Below the pieces are notes generated by a model. That model was not told the DNA's origin. It made no database searches and saw only the letters and a list, made by a program, of their open reading frames with translations. Below are positions 42,824-50,391 of a stretch of 64,000 nucleotides of DNA, one piece after another; positions within the stretch are counted from its first letter, which is position 1; the number at the start of each line of letters is the position of its first letter. Both the position numbers and the translations under genes were made by a program. This stretch comes from Micromonospora citrea (GTDB taxonomy: Bacteria; Actinomycetota; Actinomycetes; Mycobacteriales; Micromonosporaceae): the NCBI RefSeq assembly GCF_900090315.1, contig NZ_FMHZ01000002.1, positions 124,001-188,000 of the forward strand, in the 5' to 3' direction.

Positions 42824-44913
42824 GGGACGTTCCGGGCACCGTGTCGTGCATCGACGGCAACACGTTCATCGTCTCGGACACCAGCGGCGACGTGGACGCC
42901 TCGCCGGCCGCCCCGGTCGGACTGTTCACCGCCGACACCCGCTTCCTGTCCCGGTGGATCCTCACGATCGACGGCGAGCGGATGACCGCGTTGTCGGTGG
43001 ACGACAGCCAGTACTACGAGGTGGCGTTCTTCCTGGTCCCCGGTGGGCAGGTCGACTACGTGCAGGCCGACGTGTCGGCGATCCGCCGGCGGCGGATCGG
43101 CCCGGACCTGACCGAGTCGCTGACGGTGTTCAACTACGGCGACGAGGACGTCGAACTCGACGTGCGCCTTGAGGTGGCGGCCGACTTCGCTGACATCTTC
43201 GACATCAAGTTCGACGTCCGGGAGAAGGCCGGCACCTGCTACACCCGGGTCGACGCCGACGAGCTGAGGCTCGGCTACCAGCGCGGCACGTTCCAGCGGG
43301 AGTTGTCCGTCTCGGCGAGCGAACCGGCCACCCTCGATCCGCAGGGCCTCCGGTTCCGTCCCCGGCTGCGCCCCGGCCAGCAGTGGTCGACACATCTGCG
43401 GGTGATCATGCGGGTGCTGCGCCCCGACGGCCGCGACTGGCGGGCGGCGGTGCGCGCGATGCGCCCGGACGAGTCGACCCTGCCGGACAACCTGCGCTCG
43501 TGGATCGCGGCGGCCCCGCAGCTGGACACCGACAACACCGCGTTGCAGCAGGTGTACCACCGCAGCCTCGTGGACCTGGCGGCGCTGCAGTTCGCCCCGT
43601 TGTCCCTCGGCGGCGTGACCGTACCCGCGGCGGGGCTGCCCTGGTTCATGACCCTGTTCGGCCGCGACAGCCTGCTGACCTGTCTGCAGACCCTGCACGT
43701 CACACCGTCGCTGACCCCGCCGACACTGCGGATCCTCGGCGCGTTGCAGGGGGTTCGCACCGACGACCTCCTGGACGAGGACCCGGGGCGCATCCTGCAC
43801 GAGTTGCGCTACGGCGAGTCGTCCGCCTTCGAGGAACAGCCCCACTCGCCGTACTACGGCAGCGTGGACGCCTCGCCGCTGTTCGTGGTGCTGCTCGACG
43901 AGTACGAGCGGTGGACCGGCGACGCGGCGCTGGTCAGGGAGCTCGAACAGGAGGCCCGGGCGGCCCTGGACTGGATCGACCAGTACGCGGACCTCACCTC
44001 CACCGGCTACGTCTGGTACGAACGGCGCAACCGCGACACCGGCCTGGAGAACCAGTGCTGGAAGGACTCGTGGGACAGCATCTCCTACGCCGACGGCAGG
44101 CTGCCGGGCTTCCCCCGGGCCACCTGCGAGGTGCAGGGTTACGCCTACGACGCCAAGATCCGCGCAGCCCGCCTCGCGCGCACGTTCTGGGACGACCCCG
44201 CCTACGCCGACCGCCTCGACCAGGAGGCGGCGGCGTTGAAGGCTCGCTTCAACCGGGACTTCTGGATCGAGGAGCACGGCTACTACGCCCTCGCCCTCGA
44301 CTACGACGGCACACCCGTGGACGCCCTGTCCTCCAACATCGGGCACCTGTTGTGGAGTGGGATCGTCCCGCCGGACCGCGCCCCCAGGGTCGTCGAGCAC
44401 CTGATGAGTCCCGCCCTGTTCTCCGGCTGGGGGGTGCGTACCCTCGCCGAGGGCCAGCGCCGCTACAACCCGCTCGGCTATCACAACGGGACCGTGTGGC
44501 CCTTCGACAACTCGTTCATCGCCTGGGGCCTGCGCCGTTACGGGTTCGCCAGCGAGGCGGGACGCATCGCGGAGGGCATCATCGACGCCGCCACCTACTT
44601 CCAGGGGCGCCTGCCCGAGGCATTCGGCGGGTTCGCCCGCCACACCACCCGATATCCGGTCCGCTACCCCACGGCGGGCAGCCCTCAGGCGTGGTCAAGC
44701 GGGGCGTCCCTGCTGCTCATCCGGGCCATGCTCGGCATCGACCCGCACGAGGGACACCTCGCCGTCGAGGCGGCGCTACCCCGCAGCTTCCAGCGGATCG
44801 CGCTCCTGGACATCCCCGGCCGCTGGGGCAAGGTCGACGCCTTCGCCCGCCACCGTGCCGACCACCCGCCGGGCCAGGACGCGGAGCGCTACCCGTCCCC
44901 CCTGCTCGAATGA
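42820..44913 (+). CDS. amylo-alpha-1,6-glucosidase / glycogen-debranching-type protein
   Basis: A 697-residue cytoplasmic enzyme. The N-terminal 190 residues are the glycogen-debranching N-terminal beta domain (VGLFTADTRFLSRWILTIDG). The C-terminal (alpha/alpha)6 barrel has GLPWFMTLFGRDSLLTCLQT, LENQCWKDSWDSISYADG (with the acid near DSWD), EVQGYAYDAKIRAARLA and YHNGTVWPFDNSFIAWG. This layout is common in actinobacteria and may debranch glycogen or trehalose-linked glucans. GTG 42820 overlaps the SCP2 stop, so expression is coupled. Confidence 0.88.
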   Translation: MRDVPGTVSCIDGNTFIVSDTSGDVDASPAAPVGLFTADTRFLSRWILTIDGERMTALSVDDSQYYEVAFFLVPGGQVDYVQADVSAIRRRRIGPDLTESLTVFNYGDEDVELDVRLEVAADFADIFDIKFDVREKAGTCYTRVDADELRLGYQRGTFQRELSVSASEPATLDPQGLRFRPRLRPGQQWSTHLRVIMRVLRPDGRDWRAAVRAMRPDESTLPDNLRSWIAAAPQLDTDNTALQQVYHRSLVDLAALQFAPLSLGGVTVPAAGLPWFMTLFGRDSLLTCLQTLHVTPSLTPPTLRILGALQGVRTDDLLDEDPGRILHELRYGESSAFEEQPHSPYYGSVDASPLFVVLLDEYERWTGDAALVRELEQEARAALDWIDQYADLTSTGYVWYERRNRDTGLENQCWKDSWDSISYADGRLPGFPRATCEVQGYAYDAKIRAARLARTFWDDPAYADRLDQEAAALKARFNRDFWIEEHGYYALALDYDGTPVDALSSNIGHLLWSGIVPPDRAPRVVEHLMSPALFSGWGVRTLAEGQRRYNPLGYHNGTVWPFDNSFIAWGLRRYGFASEAGRIAEGIIDAATYFQGRLPEAFGGFARHTTRYPVRYPTAGSPQAWSSGASLLLIRAMLGIDPHEGHLAVEAALPRSFQRIALLDIPGRWGKVDAFARHRADHPPGQDAERYPSPLLE

Positions 44914-44926
44914 CGAGTCCCGGCAC

Positions 44927-44973
44927 GGACCGCAGCGGGCGCGGGTCGGCTGCCGCCGGGTGAGCTGCGGTCC
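44927..44973 (+). terminator. hairpin after glucosidase gene
   Basis: GGACCGCAGC (44927-44936) pairs perfectly with GCTGCGGTCC (44964-44973). The 27-base loop is rather long. It lies 13 bases after the glucosidase stop. Confidence 0.5.
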
Positions 44974-45234
44974 GGGCCCGCTGGTCGCGCCCGTGACGAC
45001 GTAGGGAATCACCCGATTACCGATGTCACCAGGCACCCTAGCGTCGACCGCATGGTCCACACCCGATCGGCCCCGCCCGCGGACGCCCGCCGGCGCCCGC
45101 CGGCCCTTCCGGATCTTGCCCGGTGGTTCGGCCGCCTGGCGCTGGTGCCGCTGCTCGTGGCGGCCCTGCTGCGGCGAGCGGCGGCAGCGGCTGCGGCGGC
45201 TGCTCGACACGATCCGCGAACGAGGGGAGAACAG

Positions 45235-45765
45235 ATGCGTGTCCGCCGCCTGCCCACCCTCGCACTGGCTGTGCTCGCGCTCGCGCTGCCCGCCGGATGC
45301 GCCCGGTCCGCGGACGACGCTCCTGCCGCGCCGGCACCCGTGCCCGCCACGGCTTCGGCCGCGACGGCCGAGGGGGAGACCGCGACCGCGGCACCCGCCG
45401 CGCTCCCGGACGCCTGCGGCCTGGTCACCGCGGCCGAGGCGGAGAAGCTGGCCGGTACGCCGCTGGACGACGCCGTGCCCGTCCGTGACACGTGCAGCTA
45501 CACCGCCCCGGTCGACGGGCCGACGGCACAGGTGGAGGTGTACGTCGGCGACGGCGCCGAGAAGTACCTCGGCATCGAGCGCGACCTCGGGCACGAGGTC
45601 CGGCCGCTGTCCGGGGTCGGGGACGAGGCGCACCTCACCGCGGAGGCGTTCTTCGTCAGGAAGGCCCGGGTGTGGGTGGCGGTCCGGCTGGTGCGGCTCA
45701 ACGACCCGGAGGAGAACCGGGCACCCTTGGAGGGCCTCGCCCGGGTCGTCGCCGACCGGTTCTGA
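45235..45765 (+). CDS. DUF3558-like lipoprotein
   Basis: A 176-residue lipoprotein. MRVRRLPTLALAVLALALPAGC gives a short signal with the lipobox LPAGC (Cys22), followed by an Ala/Thr-rich linker. The core reads DACGLVTAAEAEKLAGTPLDD, CSYTAP, LGIERDLG and VGDEAHL, as in small DUF3558-type actinobacterial lipoproteins. ATG 45235 is chosen for GAGGGGAG upstream. The frame stays open to ATG 45052, which follows TAGCGT by seven bases; that start would add 61 residues with a hydrophobic segment and a nine-Ala run. Function unknown. Confidence 0.72.
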   Translation: MRVRRLPTLALAVLALALPAGCARSADDAPAAPAPVPATASAATAEGETATAAPAALPDACGLVTAAEAEKLAGTPLDDAVPVRDTCSYTAPVDGPTAQVEVYVGDGAEKYLGIERDLGHEVRPLSGVGDEAHLTAEAFFVRKARVWVAVRLVRLNDPEENRAPLEGLARVVADRF

Positions 45766-45822
45766 CACCTGTGCCCGTCCGCCGTCTCGTCGCCGGTCCG
45801 GAACGTGTGAAATCATGCACCG

Positions 45823-46908
45823 ATGCCACACGTCGCGCCCCACGACGGCTCCGCCGGGTTCGCCGCTCGTCTCGTCGCCACCGCCGCCGCCCCGCTCGAT
45901 CCCGCGTCGGCGGACGCGCCGCAGGTGCTGCACTGGCCGGGGCGCCGGTTGCTGGTGCAGCGCGCAGACACCGAGCTGGCCGTCCGGGAGTTGGACGGGG
46001 ACGGTACGGAGATCCGCTTCCCCGCGCCCTGGCCCCGCCGGTACGGCTCGACGGCGGTGTCGCCCACCGGGGACCTCGCCGTGTTCGCCGGCGTCCACGC
46101 CCTGCGGGCCGTGGACGCCACCGGAGCCGTGCGGTGGGAATTCCGGCACGCCTGCTGGTCGGCGGCCGTGTGCACCAGGGCCCACTCCTCCTTCGCCGAG
46201 TACGCCGACGACCACCACCACGGCCACGCCGACAGCGGCTCGGCGGCCTTCTCACCGGACGGCAAACTCCTCTGGGCCCACGTCCGCACCCTCGTCGGGC
46301 CGCGAGCCGAGGAGGAGTGGCTGATCCTCGATCCCGCCGACGGCCGGGTGCTGGCCCGCGCCGAGACGACGACCGTGGGATCCGGCTCGTTCCACCTGCC
46401 GCATCCGGACCCGGCCTACATGGGGCTCACCGTCCTCGCGGGCGAGGAGGACTCGCCGGTGCTGTGGGGGCACTGGGACGGCGCGACGCTCACCGTCCAG
46501 CATTTCGCCGAGGAGATCCTCCTCGGCGCGAGCCCGTCCGGGGAGCACTTCCTGACCACCGACACGGGGCAGTGGTCCCTCTACCTGCACCGGGCGCAGG
46601 ACGGCGCCGAGCTGCGGCGGCTGGACGGCCAGGTGGCCGTGCCGCCTTCCTCCGACGAGGACGATCGCGTCCGGTGGGAGTTCGAGGCGGCGTTCCCGTA
46701 CGACGACGCCGCCGTGGTCGGCACCGAGGACCACGGGAACGTCCCCCGCCACTGGCTTGTCGACCCGCGCGCGATGACGGTACGCGGCCGGATCGAATAC
46801 CCCTTCTCCGTCGCGGGACCTCCCCGGTCGGCGGGGCCGGGCACCTGGTACACGGTCTCCGAGGACGGGACCCGCATCCACCTGTGGAGCCTCGCGCACC
46901 GAGGGTGA
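45823..46908 (+). CDS. hypothetical WD40-like beta-propeller protein
   Basis: A 361-residue cytoplasmic protein with propeller-like strand repeats (YGSTAVSPTGDLAVFAGVHAL, GSAAFSPDGKLLWAHVRTL, LGASPSGEHFLTTDTGQWSL, WYTVSEDGTRIHLWSL). A central acidic/His stretch reads YADDHHHGHADSG. ATG 45823 follows AATCAT by six bases. I do not know a function. It stands alone before a decayed region. Confidence 0.65.
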   Translation: MPHVAPHDGSAGFAARLVATAAAPLDPASADAPQVLHWPGRRLLVQRADTELAVRELDGDGTEIRFPAPWPRRYGSTAVSPTGDLAVFAGVHALRAVDATGAVRWEFRHACWSAAVCTRAHSSFAEYADDHHHGHADSGSAAFSPDGKLLWAHVRTLVGPRAEEEWLILDPADGRVLARAETTTVGSGSFHLPHPDPAYMGLTVLAGEEDSPVLWGHWDGATLTVQHFAEEILLGASPSGEHFLTTDTGQWSLYLHRAQDGAELRRLDGQVAVPPSSDEDDRVRWEFEAAFPYDDAAVVGTEDHGNVPRHWLVDPRAMTVRGRIEYPFSVAGPPRSAGPGTWYTVSEDGTRIHLWSLAHRG

Positions 46909-46936
46909 GTCGGCCGACGCGACCTGGGCGGGCGCG

Positions 46937-46991
46937 GTGTCAGGGGCGTGTCAGCCACGTGTCAGGCCGGGTGCCCATCGTTGTCCGCATG
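46937..46991 (+). promoter_or_regulatory. SARP-type heptamer array with orphan leaderless start
   Basis: GTGTCAG occurs exactly three times at 46937, 46948 and 46959, that is, every 11 bases (one helical turn). Ten bases later comes CATCGT (46976-46981), a -10-like hexamer, and seven bases after that ATG 46989. That start opens only an 11-codon frame. Direct heptamers with 11-base phasing are how SARP-family activators bind DNA. The array looks like an intact promoter whose gene has been lost. Confidence 0.55.
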
Positions 46992-47213
46992 GACAGTTCG
47001 GTCCGAAATGGTCGTCAGCCGTAGCCCGTCGAGCCGGGTGACCGCCGCCCGGAACGCCGCGCTGTCGGGCAGGCCGACGTCCTGCATGGCGGCGCCGCGC
47101 CACAGTGCCAGGGTCTCCCGCAGCCGCCGTAGCCGCAGCGGATCCCCGTCGGCGCGGGCCCGGCCGACCAGATCCTGCCACGGGTGACGAGGGGGCAGCC
47201 AACTGTCGACGCC
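46962..47213 (-). pseudogene. fragment of a BTAD/SARP-family regulator
   Basis: The minus strand encodes, in one frame, QDLVGRARADGDPLRLRRLR followed by ETLALWRGAAMQDVGLPDSA and RLDGLRLTTISDR. This is a good match to the bacterial transcriptional activation domain (LALWRGPALADV... RLEELRLxAxEDR). The DNA-binding and upstream parts are absent, no start codon with a site is present, and the stop falls inside the third GTGTCAG heptamer. It is a relic of about 80 residues. The remaining part of the 419-base gap, 47214-47327, holds no gene. Confidence 0.6.
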
Positions 47214-47327
47214 CGCACCGCGGCCGGCGCGGCGGCGTCACCCGATCCTCCGGCGGGCACGTCACGCAGGTGTCGGCGTGCGGACAGGCGCCCCGCCGAG
47301 GCGGCCTGGCTGTGTCATCATCCCGCC

Positions 47328-50207
47328 ATGGACGGCTCCCTGGTCGGCCGCGACACGACCGTCGAGCAGGTGTGGCAGGCGTTGGTCGACGGGGCACCGG
47401 TGCTCCTGGAGGGGCCAAGCGGGATCGGCCGGACCGCCCTGTGGCGGGCTGTCGTCGCCCGCGCCGAGCGGGCCGGCTGGCTGCTGCTGACCAGCGCCCC
47501 GACCGAGGCCGAGACGGCGGTGCCGTACGCGGCGCTCGCCGACGTGCTGCGGCCGTTGGCCGACCAGGTGCCGGCCCTGCCCCGGCCCCAGCGGGTGGCC
47601 GCCGAGGTGGTGCTGCTGGTCGCCGAGCACGACGACATCGTCGACGAACGGGCCGTCGGCGCCGCCACCCGCTCACTGATCGAGGCCGCGGTGGCCGGCG
47701 ACGTGCCGGTGCTGCTCGCCGTGGACGACGCGCCGTGGCTCGACCAGCCCAGTGAGCGCGCCCTGCGCTTCGCGCTGCGCCGCCTCAGCCGTCGGCCCGC
47801 CGTCCTGCTCACCCGCCGCACCGACGGCACCGGACCGCCCGACGTCCCGCTCACCCGCCGCACCGACGGCACCGGACCGCCCGACGTCCCGCTCACCCGC
47901 CGTTCCCACGACGCCGGACCGCCCGACGCCCCGCTCATCCGCCCCGACAACGCCGGACCGCCCGACGTTCCGCTCGGGCTGGAGGACGGCCACGTCGGCG
48001 GGCGGCCGGTCGTCCGCGTCGGTGTGCCGCCCCTGGACCCTGCGGCCCTGCACCGCATCGTGCGGACGCGGCTGGGCGGCACGCCGAGTCGCCCGCTGGT
48101 CGCCCGCATCGCCCGCGACGCCGGCGGTAGTCCGTTGCTCGCCGTCGAGCTCGCTCGTGCGGTGCTGCGGCTGCCCCGCCCACCGGCGCCGGACGCGGAC
48201 CTGCCCGCACCGCCCTCGGCACGACACCTGCTCGCGCAGACCATGCTGACACTGCCCCGCCGCAGCCGCGACGCCGTGCGCCTGGCCGCCCTGCTGACCG
48301 TGCCCACGGTGGACGACCTGCGGGCCGCCGGCGTGCCGGCGGACGCGCTCGACCCCGCGGAGGAGTCGGGTCTGCTCACGGTCTCGACGCGGCGGATCAG
48401 CTTCGCCCACCCCCTGCACGCCGCCGCGGTGCGCGAGAGCATCCCGCCCGGCGTCCGGCGGCGGCTGCACCGCCTGCTGGCGGACGCCGTCGCCGACCCC
48501 GACGAACGCGCCCGCCAGCTCGCCCGCTGCGCCACGACAGCGGACGCCGCGGTCGCCGACGAGCTGGCCGCCGCGGCGGCGCGGCAGCGGGCCCGGGGCG
48601 CTCCGGCGGTCGCCGCCGACTGGTACGACCGCGCCGCGGACCTCACACCGCCAGCGGCCGGCGCGGACCGGGACCGCCGCCGCCTGGACGCGGTGCGGTG
48701 CCGCATCGACAGCGGCGACTACGCGGCGGCCGGCGTGGCGGCGGAGACCGCCGCCGAGCGGTCGACCGGCGCGGCCCACGCGGAGGCGCTGTTGCTGCGC
48801 GCCACGGTCGCCTGGTGCGTCGACGACCTCCCGACGGCGGTCGCCGTCGGGCAGCGGGCGGCGGCCGCCGCCGACGGCCCGCTGGCCGGACGCGTCCACG
48901 CGCACCTGACCCTGTTCCAGGACGCGCCGGAACCCGCCCGCCGGCACGCCGAGGCCGCCATCGCACACCTCGACGACACCGACGAGCACCGCCCGTTGCT
49001 GACCGCCGCGCTGTTGCTCCTGTTCTTCCACGAGGTACGCGCCGGCCTCCCGGCCCGCACCGGCCTGCTCGACCGGGCGCTGGCGCTGGAGGCCGGGGAA
49101 CCCTCGTTCCTCGCCGGCTCGATCCCGGCGATCTGGTGGAAGGCCACCGACGACCACCATCGGGCGCGCCGGCGGCTGCACCGGATGCTCGACCTGGCCG
49201 TGGCGCGCGGCGACGAGCCGTGGCAGCACGAGATCCTCACCCACCTGGGCGAGGCGGAGTTGCAGGCCGGCCGGCTCGCCGCCGCCGCGACACACGTCGC
49301 CGCCGCACGCGACCTGGGCGAACAGCTCGGCACCGGCCTGGTGGGCGAGACCTGGCTGGCCGGCCTGCTGGACGCCGCTCGGGGACGACTCGCCGAGGCC
49401 GGCTCGGTGGCCGAGGCCGGGCTGCGCCGGGCCGACGAGCTGGGCGACGCCTGGAGTCGCCGCCTCCACCTTCAGCTCGCCGGATTCGTGGCGCTGTCCG
49501 CCGGCCGGATGGACGAGGCGGCGACGGCATACGGGAGGCTCGTCGCGGAACTCGACGGGTCGGGCATCGCCGAGCCGTTGGCGCAGCGCTTCGAGCCCGA
49601 CTGGATCGAGGCCTGCGTCGGGGCCGGCGACCTGGAGGCCGCGCGGGCCGGTCTCGCCCGGCTCGCCGAGCGGCACGCCCGCCTCCCCCGACCCTGGACC
49701 ACCCTCGGGCTCGCCCGCAGCCAGGTCCTGCTGCGGTGCGCGGTCGGAGACGACCCCTCCGCGGCCATCGCGGTGCTCGCCGACGCGCGGGCGAGCGTGC
49801 CGGGCGACGTGCTGCCGCTGGAGCGGGCCCGCTGTCTGCTGGTCGCCGGCCGGGCGTACCGCCGGTCGCGGCGGCGTCGGGAGGCCCGCGACGCCCTCGA
49901 CGCGGCGGCCGCCGAGTTCACCGGCCTGGGTGCGGTGGCCTTCGCGGAGCAGGCCCACGCCGAACTGGACCGCACCGGCCGGCGTTCGCCCACCCCCACC
50001 GCGCTGACCGCCACCGAGGAGCGCGTTGCCCGACTCGCCGCCCAGGGCCGGACCAACCGGGACATCGCCAGCACGCTGTTCATCAGCCCGAAGACCGTCG
50101 AGGCCAACCTCGCCCGGGTCTACCGGAAACTGGCGATCTCCAGCCGCGCCGAGCTGGGCGCGACGATGGGCCGGCCGACCGGGCCTCCCGGGTCACTTCC
50201 CCGCTGA
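47328..50207 (+). CDS. large ATP-binding LuxR-family (LAL-type) regulator
   Basis: A 959-residue regulator. The N-terminal STAND/AAA module starts at once (LVGRDTTVEQVWQALVDG). Its Walker A reads GPSGIGRT (29-36), with Arg where Lys is expected, and Walker B is VLLAVDD. Residues 161-215 are a four-copy tandem repeat of LTRRTDGTGPPDVP type. The centre is TPR-like helical repeats. The C-terminus is a LuxR HTH (LTATEERVARLAAQGRTNRD, SPKTVEANLARVYRKL). ATG 47328 follows CATCAT by six bases. A strong terminator follows. Targets are unknown. Confidence 0.87.
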   Translation: MDGSLVGRDTTVEQVWQALVDGAPVLLEGPSGIGRTALWRAVVARAERAGWLLLTSAPTEAETAVPYAALADVLRPLADQVPALPRPQRVAAEVVLLVAEHDDIVDERAVGAATRSLIEAAVAGDVPVLLAVDDAPWLDQPSERALRFALRRLSRRPAVLLTRRTDGTGPPDVPLTRRTDGTGPPDVPLTRRSHDAGPPDAPLIRPDNAGPPDVPLGLEDGHVGGRPVVRVGVPPLDPAALHRIVRTRLGGTPSRPLVARIARDAGGSPLLAVELARAVLRLPRPPAPDADLPAPPSARHLLAQTMLTLPRRSRDAVRLAALLTVPTVDDLRAAGVPADALDPAEESGLLTVSTRRISFAHPLHAAAVRESIPPGVRRRLHRLLADAVADPDERARQLARCATTADAAVADELAAAAARQRARGAPAVAADWYDRAADLTPPAAGADRDRRRLDAVRCRIDSGDYAAAGVAAETAAERSTGAAHAEALLLRATVAWCVDDLPTAVAVGQRAAAAADGPLAGRVHAHLTLFQDAPEPARRHAEAAIAHLDDTDEHRPLLTAALLLLFFHEVRAGLPARTGLLDRALALEAGEPSFLAGSIPAIWWKATDDHHRARRRLHRMLDLAVARGDEPWQHEILTHLGEAELQAGRLAAAATHVAAARDLGEQLGTGLVGETWLAGLLDAARGRLAEAGSVAEAGLRRADELGDAWSRRLHLQLAGFVALSAGRMDEAATAYGRLVAELDGSGIAEPLAQRFEPDWIEACVGAGDLEAARAGLARLAERHARLPRPWTTLGLARSQVLLRCAVGDDPSAAIAVLADARASVPGDVLPLERARCLLVAGRAYRRSRRRREARDALDAAAAEFTGLGAVAFAEQAHAELDRTGRRSPTPTALTATEERVARLAAQGRTNRDIASTLFISPKTVEANLARVYRKLAISSRAELGATMGRPTGPPGSLPR
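47808..47972 (+). repeat. in-frame 42-bp tandem repeat in LuxR regulator
   Basis: Two almost identical 42-base copies (47808-47849, 47850-47891), a diverged third and a 39-base fourth. Each codes about 14 residues rich in Pro, Gly, Asp and Arg. They lie in the ATPase module, shortly after Walker B. Confidence 0.88.
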
Positions 50208-50209
50208 CG

Positions 50210-50254
50210 CCGCGCGCCGCGCCACCCGGCGACCCTGCCGGGCGCGGCGCGCGG
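50210..50254 (+). terminator. very stable hairpin after LuxR regulator
   Basis: CCGCGCGCCGCGCC (50210-50223) pairs perfectly with GGCGCGGCGCGCGG (50241-50254), 14 base pairs, with a smaller CCCGGC/GCCGGG pairing in the loop. It starts three bases after the stop codon. Confidence 0.7.
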
Positions 50255-50268
50255 ACGACCCCGAACGG

Positions 50269-50391
50269 GTGCCCGCTCCCGTCGCGGCGTCGCCGTGGTC
50301 GTGCCCGTTCCCGTCGCGGCGTCGCCGTGGTCGTCCCGCTCCCGTCGCGGCGTCGCCGTGGTCGTGCCCGCTCCCGTCGCGGCGTCACCCG
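50269..50391. repeat. 31-32-bp tandem repeat, four copies
   Basis: Four copies beginning GTGCCCGCTCCCGTCGCGGC (third copy one base shorter, fourth partial) fill the convergent gap. The last copy runs into the final codons of the minus-strand lipoprotein gene. There are no spacers, so this is not a CRISPR array. Confidence 0.88.

Noticed and set aside
50269..50391. Possible CRISPR array from 31-32-base repeats
   Set aside because: Copies are directly adjacent with no unique spacers, and no cas gene is in the window.
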